DNA of 64,000 bases from Brachybacterium sp. SGAir0954. Its GTDB lineage: Bacteria > Actinomycetota > Actinomycetes > Actinomycetales > Dermabacteraceae. The notes beneath the pieces are model-generated. The model saw nothing but the letters and a program-made list of their open reading frames with translations, was not told the DNA's origin and searched no databases. Where the stretch lies: contig NZ_CP027295.1 in assembly GCF_005490785.1 (NCBI RefSeq), positions 2,480,001-2,544,000 of the forward strand, written 5' to 3'. Below, piece after piece: positions 48,584 to 58,428 of the stretch. Both the position numbers and the translations under genes were made by a program. Positions within the stretch are counted from its first letter, which is position 1; each line of letters begins with the position of its first letter.

Positions 48584-49375
48584 TCAGGGACGCAGCAGGT
48601 CCAGGAGACGGGAGACGTCCTCGGCATCCAGCTGACCGGGGGCCGAGGCCTCGCCCGCGCTCGCGAAGGTCGCCGCGCTGCCGAAGGTCTCCGCGGCGAC
48701 CCGGCTCACCGCGCCGAGCGACCCCATGGAGATCGCGAGGTGCGGCCCCGCCGCGTCGGCCGCGACCGTGAGGCTCGCCCCGAGCAGCGCGAGCACGTCC
48801 CGCGGATCGCGCGGGGTCACGGCGACCTTGGGGAGGTCCGCTCCGAGCGCCCGCTGACCGCGCAGGATCTCGACGATCCGCGCCTCCTCCGGGGTGCCGG
48901 CGAAGTCGTGGAAGGAGCCGACGACGGCCACCACGCGCGCACGGGCCGCCTCGGCCACGGCGCGCACGGCGCCCGCGTCCCGCGCGGTCTCCACGTCGAC
49001 GAGGTCCACGAGCGGCGCGCCGTCCGGGGCGGAGGCACGGATCGCGCCGATGAGCAGGGCCGCGAGATCCTCGTCGGCGATCTCCCGGTCCCCGCCCTCG
49101 GCGCTCGTGCGCAGCGTGAGCAGGAGCGCGCGCTCCTGTCCCAGCGCCTCCCGCACCCCGGGCAGCGCCGCGAGCACGGCCGCCCGGTGCTCGGCGGTGC
49201 CGGCCCCACGGGCGAAGCGGTCGGTGCGCCATTCGACGATCCGCGCCGGCGCCCGCCGGGCGGCCGCGAGGTGGCCGTGCAGCGCGGCCTCGTCGTCCCC
49301 GGCGACGGGCACGATGATCTCGGGCCGACCGGCGCCGAGCTCGACGCCGCGGACGGTGAGGGTCGGGGAGGCCAC
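48584..49375 (-). CDS. aroD: 3-dehydroquinate dehydratase, type I
   Basis: A 263-residue class I aldolase-type enzyme that converts 3-dehydroquinate to 3-dehydroshikimate. Diagnostic residues are Glu48 (VEWRTDRF), Arg90 (LLTLRTSAEGG), His156 (VVGSFHDFAGTP) and the Schiff-base Lys183 (ADLPKVAVTPR), and the C-terminal AISMGSLGAVSR, TFASAGEASAPGQL. Most actinobacteria have the unrelated type II enzyme (AroQ, about 145 residues) at this place in the operon. The GTG at 49375 stands 5 nt behind the aroB stop and lacks its own Shine-Dalgarno, so it is translationally coupled. Confidence 0.9.
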   Translation of the reverse strand: MASPTLTVRGVELGAGRPEIIVPVAGDDEAALHGHLAAARRAPARIVEWRTDRFARGAGTAEHRAAVLAALPGVREALGQERALLLTLRTSAEGGDREIADEDLAALLIGAIRASAPDGAPLVDLVDVETARDAGAVRAVAEAARARVVAVVGSFHDFAGTPEEARIVEILRGQRALGADLPKVAVTPRDPRDVLALLGASLTVAADAAGPHLAISMGSLGAVSRVAAETFGSAATFASAGEASAPGQLDAEDVSRLLDLLRP

Positions 49376-49380
49376 GGCGG

Positions 49381-50463
49381 TCAGTCCGCGGTGACGGCCG
49401 CGTAGGCGGCGAGCAGGAGGGCCGGGTCCGGTCCCTCGAGGCGGCTGACGGTCCCGATGCGGTCCAGGACCACGAAGCGCAGCACGCCCGCGCGGGTCTT
49501 CTTGTCCCGCTTCATGGCGTCCTCGAGCTTCGGCCACTGGCGGTCGCGGTAGGTCGTCGGCAGTCCGAGGGAGGTGAGCACGGCGCGGTGGCGGTCCACG
49601 TCCGCCTCGGAGAGCTTCCCCGCGAGGTGCGAGAGCTCCGCGGCGAACATCATGCCGACCGCGACGGCGGCGCCGTGGCGCCACTGGTAGCGCTCGTTGC
49701 GCTCGATCGCATGGCCGAGGGTGTGGCCGTAGTTGAGGATCTCGCGGTTCCCCTGCTCGGTGAGGTCCTCGGAGACCACGCGGGCCTTGATCCGGATCTT
49801 GCGCTCGACGACCTCCCGGAAGGCGTCGGAGGTGACGTCGAGGACGGCCTGCGGGTCCTCCTCGATGATCTCGAGGATCCGCTCGTCGGCGATGAAGCCG
49901 CCCTTGACCACCTCAGCGAGCCCCGCGGCGACGTCGTTCGCGCCGAGGCCCGCGAGCACGTCGAGGTCCTCGACGACGGCGATCGGCGGGTGGAAGGCGC
50001 CCACGAGGTTCTTGCCCTCGGAGGTGTTGATCCCGGTCTTCCCGCCGACGGCGGCGTCGACCATCGCGGCGACCGTGGTGGGCACCTGGAGCACCGCGAT
50101 GCCCCGCAGCCAGGACGCGGCGACGAAGCCCGCGAGGTCCGTCGCGGCGCCGCCGCCGAGACCGATCACGAGATCCTGGCGGCCGATCTCGGCCTGCCCG
50201 CACACGCCCCACAGGAACCCGGCGACCTGGGCGGTCTTCGCCTCCTCGCCGTCGGGGACCTCCGCGGCGAAGGCCTCCCGGCCGGAGCCGACGAGGCTCT
50301 CGCGGATCTGCTCGGCGACCTCCCGCAGCGGCGGCTGGTGCACGATGAGCACGCGACGGGTCGCCTCGGGCACGAGCGCCGGGATCTCGGCGAGGAGACC
50401 GCGGCCCACGAGCACGTCGTAGCCGCCGGTCGGTGTGGTCACGGGGATCGTGGTGGTGCTCAT
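49381..50463 (-). CDS. aroB: 3-dehydroquinate synthase
   Basis: A 360-residue NAD- and metal-dependent enzyme that cyclises DAHP to 3-dehydroquinate. It shows VIGLGGGAATDLAGFVAASW, VPTTVAAMVDAAVGGKTGIN, and metal ligands in AEVVKGGFI and ILNYGHTLGHAIER. The ATG overlaps the aroK stop by 4 nt. It lies third in aroC-aroK-aroB-aroD. Confidence 0.96.
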   Translation of the reverse strand: MSTTTIPVTTPTGGYDVLVGRGLLAEIPALVPEATRRVLIVHQPPLREVAEQIRESLVGSGREAFAAEVPDGEEAKTAQVAGFLWGVCGQAEIGRQDLVIGLGGGAATDLAGFVAASWLRGIAVLQVPTTVAAMVDAAVGGKTGINTSEGKNLVGAFHPPIAVVEDLDVLAGLGANDVAAGLAEVVKGGFIADERILEIIEEDPQAVLDVTSDAFREVVERKIRIKARVVSEDLTEQGNREILNYGHTLGHAIERNERYQWRHGAAVAVGMMFAAELSHLAGKLSEADVDRHRAVLTSLGLPTTYRDRQWPKLEDAMKRDKKTRAGVLRFVVLDRIGTVSRLEGPDPALLLAAYAAVTAD

Positions 50464-51014
50464 GCGTTCTCCTCCTCGGCGCCGGGAGCCGACAGCCCCA
50501 GCGTGCTGATGATCGTGCGGGCCACGTGCCCGGGGCTGCCGCGGCCGGCGTCGACCCGGTGCGCGGCGAGGTCGCGGTACACGGGGCCGCGCTCCTGCAT
50601 GAGGCGCCGCCAGCGCTCGAGCGGGTCGTCCCCCGCGAGCATCGGCCGGCCCGCGCCGCGGCCCAGGCGTCGCGCCGCCGCCTGCTCGTCGATCTCGAGC
50701 AGCACCACGGGCCGGCCGCGGAGCCGCTCCCCGGACTCCGGGCGGAGCGGAGCACCGCCGCCCAGGGCGAGCACCCCGGGCCGCTCCTCGAGGGCGCGGG
50801 CGAGGACCTCCGCTTCGAGCGCGCGGAACCCCTCCTCCCCACGATCCTCGAAGATCTCCGGGATGCCGCGGCCGGCGGCGGCGACGATCAGCTCGTCGAG
50901 ATCGGCGAAGGGGACGCCGAGCCGTGCGGCGAGGGAGCGCCCCACGCTCGTCTTCCCCGCCGCCATCGGCCCCATGAGGATGACGAGCGGCCCGGTCACG
51001 GGCCCGTCGCTCAC
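50460..51014 (-). CDS. aroK: Shikimate kinase
   Basis: A 184-residue P-loop kinase that phosphorylates shikimate. P-loop [17 protein letters not shown] at about residues 14-30, [12 protein letters not shown] (substrate-binding Asp), the [10 protein letters not shown] segment and GGGAPLRPE. The start is GTG and overlaps the aroC stop by 4 nt. Confidence 0.95.
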   Translation of the reverse strand: MSDGPVTGPLVILMGPMAAGKTSVGRSLAARLGVPFADLDELIVAAAGRGIPEIFEDRGEEGFRALEAEVLARALEERPGVLALGGGAPLRPESGERLRGRPVVLLEIDEQAAARRLGRGAGRPMLAGDDPLERWRRLMQERGPVYRDLAAHRVDAGRGSPGHVARTIISTLGLSAPGAEEENA

Positions 51015-52249
51015 GAGGCCGGATCCGGGCGCCGTGCGCTCAGGTGCTCCTGCAGCTCCGCGGTGCCCGCGAGGTGCGCGCGGATCTCCTGGACGCTGTC
51101 ACCGCCGGCCTTCTCGAGGAGGGCGTCGGCGAGGGTCAGCGCGACGACGGCCTCGGCGATCACGGCGGCGGGGGCGACGGCGCACACGTCCGAGCGCTGG
51201 TGGTTCGCGGTGGCCTCGCCGCCGGTGGCGACGTCGACGGTGCGCAGCGCGCGCGGGACGGTCGAGATCGGCTTGAGGGCGCCGCGCACGCGGATCACCT
51301 GGCCGTTGCTCATGCCGCCCTCGAGACCGCCGGCGCGGTTCGTGACGCGGCCGAAGCCGTCCTCCTGCGGGACGAGGATCTCGTCGTGCGCGGCGGAGCC
51401 ACGGCGGGCGGCGGTCGCGAAGCCGTCGCCGATCTCCACGCCCTTCATCGCCTGGATCGACATGACGGCCTGGGCGAGGCGGCCGTCGAGCTTGCGGTCC
51501 CACTGCGTGTGCGAGCCGAGGCCGACGGGCACGCCGTAGGCGAGGACCTCGACGACGCCGCCCAGGGTGTCGCCGTCCTCCTTCGCGGAGTCGACCTCCG
51601 CGACCATCGCCGCGGAGGTCTCCGCGTGGAAGCAGCGCAGCGGGTCCTCGTCCAGGCGAGAGACGTCCTCGGGGGCGGGGAGCGGGGCGTCCTCGGGGAC
51701 GCGCACGGCGCCCACGGAGAGCGTGTGGGAGACGAGGCGGATGCCCGCGGCCTGCTCGAGGAGGGCGGCGGCGACCCGGCCGGCGACCACGCGCGCGGCG
51801 GTCTCGCGGGCGCTCGCGCGCTCGAGCACGGGACGGGCGTCCTCGAAGCCGTACTTGAGCATGCCGGAGAGGTCGGCGTGACCGGGGCGGGGGCGCGTGA
51901 GCGGCCGGTTCCGGGCGATCTCCCGCTCGTCGCCGGTGCCGGCGTCCACCACGAGATCCTCGCGCGGCACCGGGTCCGCGCTCATGACCTTCTCCCACTT
52001 GGGCCACTCGGAGTTCGCGATCTCGATCGCGAGCGGGGAGCCGATCGTGAGCCCGTGGCGGAGACCGCCGTGGATCGTGAGCACGTCCTGCTCGAACTTC
52101 TGACGGCTCCCGCGGCCGTGGCCGAGGCGACGCCGTGCGAGCGCCGCCCGCAGGTCGTCGCCGGTCAGCTCGATCCCGGCGGGGACGCCGTCGAGCAGGG
52201 AGATGAGGGAGGGGCCGTGGGATTCCCCGGCCGTGAGCCAGCGCAGCAT
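51011..52249 (-). CDS. aroC: Chorismate synthase
   Basis: A 412-residue FMN-dependent enzyme that forms chorismate from EPSP. Signatures are [21 protein letters not shown] at the N-terminus (given here in part: GESHGPSL), [36 protein letters not shown], and [20 protein letters not shown]. It is the first gene of the aro operon. A GAGAAT element ends 7 nt before the ATG at 52249 and could be a weak leaderless -10. Confidence 0.96.
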   Translation of the reverse strand: MLRWLTAGESHGPSLISLLDGVPAGIELTGDDLRAALARRRLGHGRGSRQKFEQDVLTIHGGLRHGLTIGSPLAIEIANSEWPKWEKVMSADPVPREDLVVDAGTGDEREIARNRPLTRPRPGHADLSGMLKYGFEDARPVLERASARETAARVVAGRVAAALLEQAAGIRLVSHTLSVGAVRVPEDAPLPAPEDVSRLDEDPLRCFHAETSAAMVAEVDSAKEDGDTLGGVVEVLAYGVPVGLGSHTQWDRKLDGRLAQAVMSIQAMKGVEIGDGFATAARRGSAAHDEILVPQEDGFGRVTNRAGGLEGGMSNGQVIRVRGALKPISTVPRALRTVDVATGGEATANHQRSDVCAVAPAAVIAEAVVALTLADALLEKAGGDSVQEIRAHLAGTAELQEHLSARRPDPAS

Positions 52250-52372
52250 GGCCCCGATTCTCTCACGTCGCCGCAGGCCCCGGCCCCCTCGTCCAGAGCG
52301 CGGGGGCGGCCCGGCGGCCGGACCCCGGAGCGCCGGGAGCGCCCGTCTCCCCGGCGCCGGGCCCGGACCGGG

Positions 52373-53203
52373 TCAGTCCTCCCCCAGCTCCTCGGAGATC
52401 CCGGGGGTGAGCTGCTCGACGAGCGGGACGACGTCGGCGATGCCGTCCAGCACGACGGTGGGCCGGTAGGGGTACTGCGCGATCTGGTCCGCGCGCGTCG
52501 AGCCCGTCATCACGAGGATCGAGCGCATGCCAGCCTCGAGGCCGGACTTCACATCGGTGTCCATCCTGTCGCCGATCATCACCGAGGTCTCCGAGTGCGC
52601 CCCGATCCGGTTCAGCGCGGTGCGCATCATGAGCGGGTTCGGCTTGCCCACGTAGTACGGGGAGATCCCCGTCGCGGCGGTGATCATCGCGGCGACGGAG
52701 CCGGTGGCCGGCAGCGGGCCCTCGGCGCTCGGCCCGGTCACGTCGGGGTTCGTGGCGATGAACTTCGCGCCCTGGCCCACGAGGCGGATCGCCCGGGTGA
52801 TCGCCTCGAAGGAGTAGGTGCGGGTCTCGCCGAGCACCACGAAGTCGACGTCGGTGTCGGAGAGGATGAAGCCCTCCTGGTGCATGGCGCTCGTGAGCCC
52901 GGCCTCGCCGATCACGTAGGCGCTCGCCCCGGGCTCCTGCTCCGCGAGGAAGCGGGCGGTCGCCAGCGCGCTCGTCCAGATCGACTCCTCGGGCAGCTCG
53001 ATGCCGGCGCGGGAGAGGCGCGCCGCGAGATCGCGCGGGGTGAAGATCGAGTTGTTCGTCAGCACGAGGAAGGGCCGACCGCATCGCTGGAGCTCGGCGA
53101 TGAACTCTGCCGCGCCGGGGAGGGCGGACTGCTCGTGGACGAGCACGCCGTCCATGTCGGTGAGCCAGCTGTGGATCGGGGACTCGTCGAAACCGGTGTT
53201 CAT
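52373..53203 (-). CDS. HAD-IIA family hydrolase (NagD-like phosphatase)
   Basis: A 276-residue HAD phosphatase of the NagD/AraL group. Motif I is WLTDMDGVLV, motif II VLTNNS, motif III GKPNPLMM and motif IV MIGDRMDTDVKSG, all intact, with the C2-type cap between. It probably dephosphorylates a nucleotide or sugar phosphate in the cytoplasm. The ATG at 53203 is preferred over GTG 53218; a CACACT element ends 6 nt upstream of it. It stands between the aro operon (123 nt) and the rpsA terminator. Confidence 0.88.
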   Translation of the reverse strand: MNTGFDESPIHSWLTDMDGVLVHEQSALPGAAEFIAELQRCGRPFLVLTNNSIFTPRDLAARLSRAGIELPEESIWTSALATARFLAEQEPGASAYVIGEAGLTSAMHQEGFILSDTDVDFVVLGETRTYSFEAITRAIRLVGQGAKFIATNPDVTGPSAEGPLPATGSVAAMITAATGISPYYVGKPNPLMMRTALNRIGAHSETSVMIGDRMDTDVKSGLEAGMRSILVMTGSTRADQIAQYPYRPTVVLDGIADVVPLVEQLTPGISEELGED

Positions 53204-53260
53204 GCCCCTAGTGTGCACGTCCGCGAGGACTCGCGGCGACCCGCCCCTCCCCCGGGACGC

Positions 53261-53297
53261 GGAACGGCCCGACCCCCTCCGGGGATCGGGCCGTTCC
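53261..53297 (-). terminator. Hairpin terminator of rpsA
   Basis: GGAACGGCCCGA (53261-53272) pairs with TCGGGCCGTTCC (53286-53297), and CCCC/GGGG extend the stem inward. It begins about 38 nt beyond the rpsA stop. Confidence 0.85.
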
Positions 53298-53334
53298 TCA
53301 GGCGTACCCGCCGGAGCGGGCGCTGATCAGGGGA

Positions 53335-54825
53335 TCAGTTGCCGGTGAGCTTCGCGCGGAGCGCCGCCAGCGCCTCGTCGGAGGCGAGGGTGCCCTCGTC
53401 CGACGACGCCGACTGGTAGGACGCCTGCGCCGGGGCCGCGGGGGCCGAGGAGGACGAGGAGCTCGAGGCGCTCGCCGCCGGGGCGTTCGCGGACTCCTCG
53501 TCAGCCTTGATGGCCTCGGCGACCTGGGTCTTGTGCGCGGTCCAGCGCTCGTAGGCGGCCGCGTACTGGGCCTCCCACTCCTCGCGCTGGGCGTCGTAGC
53601 CCTCGAGCCACTCGTTGGTCTCCGGGTCGAAGCCGTCGGGGTACTTGTACTCCCCGTTGGCGTCGTACTCGGCGGCCATGCCGTAGAGCGCGGGATCGAA
53701 GGTCGAGTCGTCGCCCTCCGGGTCCACACCCTCGTTGGCCTGCTTGAGGGACAGCGAGATCCGGCGACGCTCGAGGTCGATGTCGATGACCTTGACGAAG
53801 ACGTCCTGGTCGACGGTGACGACCTGCTCGGGCAGATCCACGTGGCGCTGGGCCAGCTCGGAGATGTGCACGAGGCCCTCGATGCCGTCCTCGACGCGGA
53901 CGAACGCGCCGAAGGGGACCAGCTTGGTGACCTTGCCGGGCACGACCTCGCCGATGGCGTGGGTGCGGGCGAAGAGCTGCCAGGGGTCCTCCTGGGTCGC
54001 CTTCAGCGACAGGGAGACGCGCTCGCGGTCCATGTCGACGTCCAGGACCTCGACCTTGACCTTCTGACCGACCTCGACGACCTCGGACGGGTGGTCGATG
54101 TGCTTCCAGGACAGCTCGGAGACGTGCACGAGGCCGTCCACGCCGCCCAGGTCGACGAACGCGCCGAAGTTGACGATCGAGGACACGGCGCCCTCGCGGA
54201 CCTGGCCCTTCTGGAGGGTCTGCAGGAAGTCGGAGCGGACCGCGGACTGGGTCTCCTCCAGGTAGGCGCGGCGCGACAGGACCACGTTGTTGCGGTTCTT
54301 GTCGAGCTCGATGATCTTCGCCTCGATCTCCTGGCCGACGTACGGCTGCAGGTCGCGGACGCGGCGCATCTCGACGAGGGAGGCGGGGAGGAAGCCGCGC
54401 AGACCGATGTCGACGATGAGGCCGCCCTTGACGACCTCGATGACGCGACCGGTGACGACGCCCTCGTCTTCCTTGATCTGCTCGATCGTGCCCCAGGCGC
54501 GCTCGTACTGGGCGCGCTTCTTGGACAGGATCAGCCGGCCTTCCTTGTCCTCCTTCTGGAGGACGAGGGCCTCGATCTCGTCGCCGACGCCGACGACCTC
54601 GCCGGGGTCGACGTCGTGCTTGATGGACAGCTCGCGCGAGGGGATGACGCCCTCGGTCTTGTAGCCGATGTCCAGGAGGACCTCGTCGTGATCGACCTTC
54701 ACCACGGTGCCCTCGACGATGTCGCCATCGTTGAAGTACTTGATGGTGGCATCGATGGCGGCCATGAGCTCGTCGGCGCCGCCGATGTCGTTGATGGCGA
54801 TCTGGGGGGTCGTGGTCTCGGTCAT
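53335..54825 (-). CDS. rpsA: 30S ribosomal protein S1
   Basis: A 496-residue RNA-binding ribosomal protein with four S1 domains at about 35-105, 120-190, 205-275 and 292-360 (for example GDIVEGTVVKVDHDEVLLDI, GAFVDLGGVDGLVHVSELSW, GAFVRVEDGIEGLVHISEL). The remaining 130 residues are a Micrococcales-type tail: an acidic/aromatic stretch with YDANGEYKYPDG and WEAQYAAAYERW, then Ser/Ala-rich sequence and a short helix at the end (LASDEALAALRAKL). The ATG at 54825 opens MTETTTPQIAIND. It is a single-gene unit with its own terminator. Confidence 0.96.
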   Translation of the reverse strand: MTETTTPQIAINDIGGADELMAAIDATIKYFNDGDIVEGTVVKVDHDEVLLDIGYKTEGVIPSRELSIKHDVDPGEVVGVGDEIEALVLQKEDKEGRLILSKKRAQYERAWGTIEQIKEDEGVVTGRVIEVVKGGLIVDIGLRGFLPASLVEMRRVRDLQPYVGQEIEAKIIELDKNRNNVVLSRRAYLEETQSAVRSDFLQTLQKGQVREGAVSSIVNFGAFVDLGGVDGLVHVSELSWKHIDHPSEVVEVGQKVKVEVLDVDMDRERVSLSLKATQEDPWQLFARTHAIGEVVPGKVTKLVPFGAFVRVEDGIEGLVHISELAQRHVDLPEQVVTVDQDVFVKVIDIDLERRRISLSLKQANEGVDPEGDDSTFDPALYGMAAEYDANGEYKYPDGFDPETNEWLEGYDAQREEWEAQYAAAYERWTAHKTQVAEAIKADEESANAPAASASSSSSSSAPAAPAQASYQSASSDEGTLASDEALAALRAKLTGN

Positions 54826-55072
54826 GTAGTCAGGAACTCCGTCGGGACAGGAATGAGTAGGTACGGTGGACGTGCAGTGCCCGGTCGGGACCACCCTGAT
54901 CCGTGCTCGGGCTGAGCCGTGCTCGGGGGTGATCCGTGGGGCGGATCGATGCGCGTAGGCGCACAGACCCCCGTCACCCTACCAGCCGCGCCCGCTCCGT
55001 GCGAGGACGCAGCCCTCCCCTGCGAGGATGCGGACTGTGACCTCCTGCACTCGGTCCGGGCCGCCCACGGGA

Positions 55073-57808
55073 TCAGTGGGCGGCGGCGAGCCAGTCCTCG
55101 CCCACGCCGATGCCCACCTCGAGCGGCACCGAAAGCGTGTACGCGGAGCCCATCCCCTCGGCGACGAGCTCGCGCAGCCGCTGCTCCTCGCCCTCGGCGA
55201 CGTCGAGCACGAGCTCGTCGTGCACCTGGAGCAGCACCCGTGAGGTGAGGCCGTGCTCGCGCAGCAGCGCGTCCACCCGCAGCATGGCGAGCTTGATGAT
55301 GTCCGCCGCGCTGCCCTGGATCGGGGAGTTCAGCGCGACCCGCTCGGCGTTCTCGCGGCGCTGGCGGTTGTCGCTCGTGAGGTCCGGGAGGTAGCGGCGG
55401 CGGCCGAGGATCGTCTCGGTGTAGCCGGTCGCGCGGGCCTTCTCGACGCTCTCGCGGAGGTAGTCCCGCACCCCGCCGAAGCGCTCGAAGTAGCCGTCGC
55501 GCAGCGCCGTCGCCTCGCCCTGGGAGATGCGCAGCTGCCGGGAGAGCCCGAAGGCGGAGAGCCCGTAGGCGAGGCCGTAGCTCACGGCCTTGGTCTTCGA
55601 GCGCATGGCGCCGTCGACCTCCTCCGGCTCGACGGAGAACACGCGCGAGGCGACGAAGCGGTGGAGATCCTCCCCCGAGTTGAAGGCCTCGATGAGCCCC
55701 TCGTCCTCGGAGAGGTGCGCCATGATCCGCATCTCGATCTGCGAGTAGTCCGCCGTCATGAGCGAGACGTAGCCGTCGGAGCGGCGGAAGGCCGAGCGGA
55801 TCCGGCGTCCCTCCTCGGTGCGGGCCGGGATGTTCTGGAGGTTCGGATTGTTCGAGGAGAGCCGGCCGGTCGCCGCGATGTTCTGGTGGAAGGTCGTGTG
55901 GATGCGCGAGTCCGCGGCGATGAACCGCCGCAGGGTGTCGATGATCTGCCGCATCTTCGTCACGTCACGGTGCGCGAGCAGGTCCACGAGGAAGGGGTGC
56001 TGCGTCTTGTCGAGGAGGTCCGCGAGGGTCTCCGCGTTCGTGCTGTAGCCCGTCTTCGTGCGCCGCCCCTTGGGCAGGCCCAGGCGCTCGTAGAGCACCT
56101 CCTGGAGCTGCTTGGGCGAGCCGAGGTTGATGCGATCGCCGTCGAGGTGGGAGAAGGCCGACTCGGCGACCTCCGCCTGCCGGGTCTCGTGCTCGGCGTC
56201 GAGCTCCGCGAGCACCGCGTCCTCGGTCGCGATCCCGGTGGCCTCCATGACCCGGATCACCTGGGACAGCGGCAGCTCGAGGTCGTCGTGCAGGGAGGTC
56301 GCCCCGCGCTCCTCGAGCTCGGCCCGCAGCAGCTCCGCGAGCCGCCGCACGGCGTCCGCCGTGCGGCCGAGCTGCTCGGCGCCGCGGGCGGCGGCGTCCT
56401 CGTCGCCCGCCCCGAGGTCGAGCTCCTGCTGCGCTGCAGCGGTCGTGACCTGGAGGTCCTCCTGGAGGTGGCGCAGCGCGAGCGCGGCCACATCCACGGG
56501 GCGCTGGTCGGGACGGCACAGGAACTCGGCGATCGCGAGGTCCGTCGCCCATCCGGCGACCTCGAGCCCGCGCCCTGCCAGCTGATGGTTCGCGAGCTTC
56601 GTGTCGTGCGCGGACTTCGGGATCCCGGCGTCCGCGAGCCAAGCGGCGAGTGCCCGCTCGGCGGTGTCGTCCAGCCCGGCGAGGTCGATCACGGCGATCG
56701 ACTCCTCGGTGGCGAGCGCCAGCTGGTGCGCGTCGCCCTCCCCGAGCTCCCAGCGTCCCTCCACGACGAGCGCGGCGCCGCCGGCGAGCTCGCCCTCGAG
56801 CAGGGCGGGCAGCTCCTCGGAGCCGGGGCGGGAGATCGGCGGCAGCTCGCGCGCGGCCTCGGCGGCCGCGTCCTCCGCGGTGCTCGCGTCGAGCAGCACC
56901 GCCGGGAGGTCCTTGCGGATGGTCGGACCGAACGCGAGCTCGTCGAAGACGGCGCTCACGGCCGCGGCGTCGCCGCGGCCCAGCACGCAGCCCTCGAGCG
57001 GGGGGAGGTCGAGATCGGTGACGGCGGCGTTCATCCGGCGGTTGCGCTCGACGTCCTCGACGTGGTCGCGCAGGGACTGGCCCGCCTTGCCCTTGATCTC
57101 CTCGGCGTGGGCGAGGATTCCCGGGAGGTCGCCGTACTGCACGATCCACTTCGCCGCGGTCTTGGGGCCCACGCCCGGCACCCCGGGGAGGTTGTCCGCC
57201 TGCTCGCCGACGAGGGCGGCGAGGTCCGGGTAGCGCTCCGGCGGGATGCCGTACTTCTCCTCGACCGCCGCCGGGGTCATGCGCTTCATCTCGGTCACGC
57301 CCTTGACGGGCTGGAGCAGGGTGACCCGCTCCCCCACGAGCTGGATCGCGTCGCGGTCGCTCGAGACGATCGAGACCTCGATGCCCTCCGCGGCGTTGCG
57401 CGTGGCGAGGGTGGCGATGATGTCGTCCGCCTCGTAGTCCGGCACGGTGTGCCAGGCGACGCCGAGCGCATCGAGCACCTGCTGGATGAGGCCGATCTGC
57501 CCCTTGAACTCCTGTGGGGTCTCGTCGCGGCCGGCCTTGTACTGGTCGTAGATCCGGTCGCGGAAGGTGCCGCCGGGCAGGTCGAAGGCCACGACCACGT
57601 GGGTGGGCCGCTCCGACTGGACGACGTTGAAGATCATGCGCGTGAACCCGTAGACGGCGTTCGTCGCCTGCCCGCGGCCGTCGCTGAAGCCGTCCGCCGG
57701 CAGCGCGAAGAAGGCGCGGAAGGCCATCGCATGGCCGTCGATGAGGAGGATGCGCCGCTCCTCGGGGTCGGTGGTCCCGGGGACGTCGGTGATGTCGCTC
57801 GCGCTCAT
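55073..57808 (-). CDS. polA: DNA polymerase I
   Basis: A 911-residue polymerase for repair and Okazaki-fragment processing. Residues about 15-300 form the 5'-3' exonuclease (LIDGHAMAFRAFFAL, PDYEADDIIATLA, and the helix-hairpin-helix NLPGVPGVGPKTAAKW). The middle domain lacks the DxE of a proofreading exonuclease (the strand reads ALVVEGRW), as in other actinobacterial Pol I. The polymerase domain has motif A TADYSQIEMRIMAHLS, motif B RSKTKAVSYGLAYG and motif C LLQVHDELVLDV. I chose the ATG at 57808, as GGGAGG lies 9 nt upstream. Confidence 0.96.
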   Translation of the reverse strand: MSASDITDVPGTTDPEERRILLIDGHAMAFRAFFALPADGFSDGRGQATNAVYGFTRMIFNVVQSERPTHVVVAFDLPGGTFRDRIYDQYKAGRDETPQEFKGQIGLIQQVLDALGVAWHTVPDYEADDIIATLATRNAAEGIEVSIVSSDRDAIQLVGERVTLLQPVKGVTEMKRMTPAAVEEKYGIPPERYPDLAALVGEQADNLPGVPGVGPKTAAKWIVQYGDLPGILAHAEEIKGKAGQSLRDHVEDVERNRRMNAAVTDLDLPPLEGCVLGRGDAAAVSAVFDELAFGPTIRKDLPAVLLDASTAEDAAAEAARELPPISRPGSEELPALLEGELAGGAALVVEGRWELGEGDAHQLALATEESIAVIDLAGLDDTAERALAAWLADAGIPKSAHDTKLANHQLAGRGLEVAGWATDLAIAEFLCRPDQRPVDVAALALRHLQEDLQVTTAAAQQELDLGAGDEDAAARGAEQLGRTADAVRRLAELLRAELEERGATSLHDDLELPLSQVIRVMEATGIATEDAVLAELDAEHETRQAEVAESAFSHLDGDRINLGSPKQLQEVLYERLGLPKGRRTKTGYSTNAETLADLLDKTQHPFLVDLLAHRDVTKMRQIIDTLRRFIAADSRIHTTFHQNIAATGRLSSNNPNLQNIPARTEEGRRIRSAFRRSDGYVSLMTADYSQIEMRIMAHLSEDEGLIEAFNSGEDLHRFVASRVFSVEPEEVDGAMRSKTKAVSYGLAYGLSAFGLSRQLRISQGEATALRDGYFERFGGVRDYLRESVEKARATGYTETILGRRRYLPDLTSDNRQRRENAERVALNSPIQGSAADIIKLAMLRVDALLREHGLTSRVLLQVHDELVLDVAEGEEQRLRELVAEGMGSAYTLSVPLEVGIGVGEDWLAAAH

Positions 57809-57900
57809 GGCGAGCATCCTCCCACGCCCGGGCGACATCCGCCCGTCCGCCGCGGCAGGCTCCGCCCGCGCGGGCGGGTCGGTTGTGGCACGCTCGGGAC

Positions 57901-58380
57901 ATGGACGAACAGCTCCCCCGCCCTGTGGCCGAACGTGATCCCGGCACCCCGCTCGCCGCGATCCCCGAGGCCCTCCGCACCCAGCTCGAGGAGTCCACGC
58001 GAGGCACGCTCGTGGAACGCCTGGGCATGCGCCTGGTCTCGCTCGGCGCCGACGGCGGCGTCATGACGATGCCGGTCGCGGGGAACACCCAGCCCGCGGG
58101 CCTGCTCCACGGCGGGGCGACGATCGCGCTCGCGGAGTCCGTCGCGTCGTTCGCGGCGATCCTGCGGGCCCGCGAGGTGCACGGCGAGGGGGCGCAGGCC
58201 GTGGGGACCTCCGTCTCCGCGCTCCACCACCGCTCGGGGAGGTCGGGCGAGGTGCGTGCCGTGTGCACCGTGCGCCACGCCGGCCGGCAGACGGCCAGCT
58301 ACCTCGTGGACGTGCACGACGAGGCCGGTGCGCTCCTGAGCACGATCACCGTGCAGACCATGCTCCTGCCGCCCCGCTGA
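57901..58380 (+). CDS. PaaI-family hotdog-fold thioesterase
   Basis: A 159-residue hotdog-fold protein. The motif QPAGLLHGGATIALAESVAS carries the conserved His-Gly-Gly and the Glu that acts as catalytic base in PaaI/YbaW-type acyl-CoA thioesterases. It probably hydrolyses aromatic or aliphatic acyl-CoA in the cytoplasm. The position next to polA is common in actinobacteria. There is no Shine-Dalgarno before the ATG; CACGCT, 6 nt upstream, could be a weak leaderless -10. Confidence 0.88.
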   Translation: MDEQLPRPVAERDPGTPLAAIPEALRTQLEESTRGTLVERLGMRLVSLGADGGVMTMPVAGNTQPAGLLHGGATIALAESVASFAAILRAREVHGEGAQAVGTSVSALHHRSGRSGEVRAVCTVRHAGRQTASYLVDVHDEAGALLSTITVQTMLLPPR

Positions 58381-58428
58381 GTCGACGGCCCCGGCACCGG
58401 CGCCGGCACCGGCAATGGTCACCGCTGC

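Noticed and set aside
53335-54825. Unusual aromatic/acidic tail of ribosomal protein S1 as a new domain
   Set aside because: Similar tails are typical of S1 in Micrococcales as far as I know, so it is not reported as novel.
55073-57808. Loss of proofreading residues in DNA polymerase I as a novelty
   Set aside because: The lack of the DxE motif in the middle domain is common among actinobacterial and many other Pol I enzymes.
58381-58428. Short GGCACC/GGCGCC tandem repeat between convergent genes
   Set aside because: Only about three hexamer units in GC-rich sequence; it may be part of a weak hairpin but is not distinctive.
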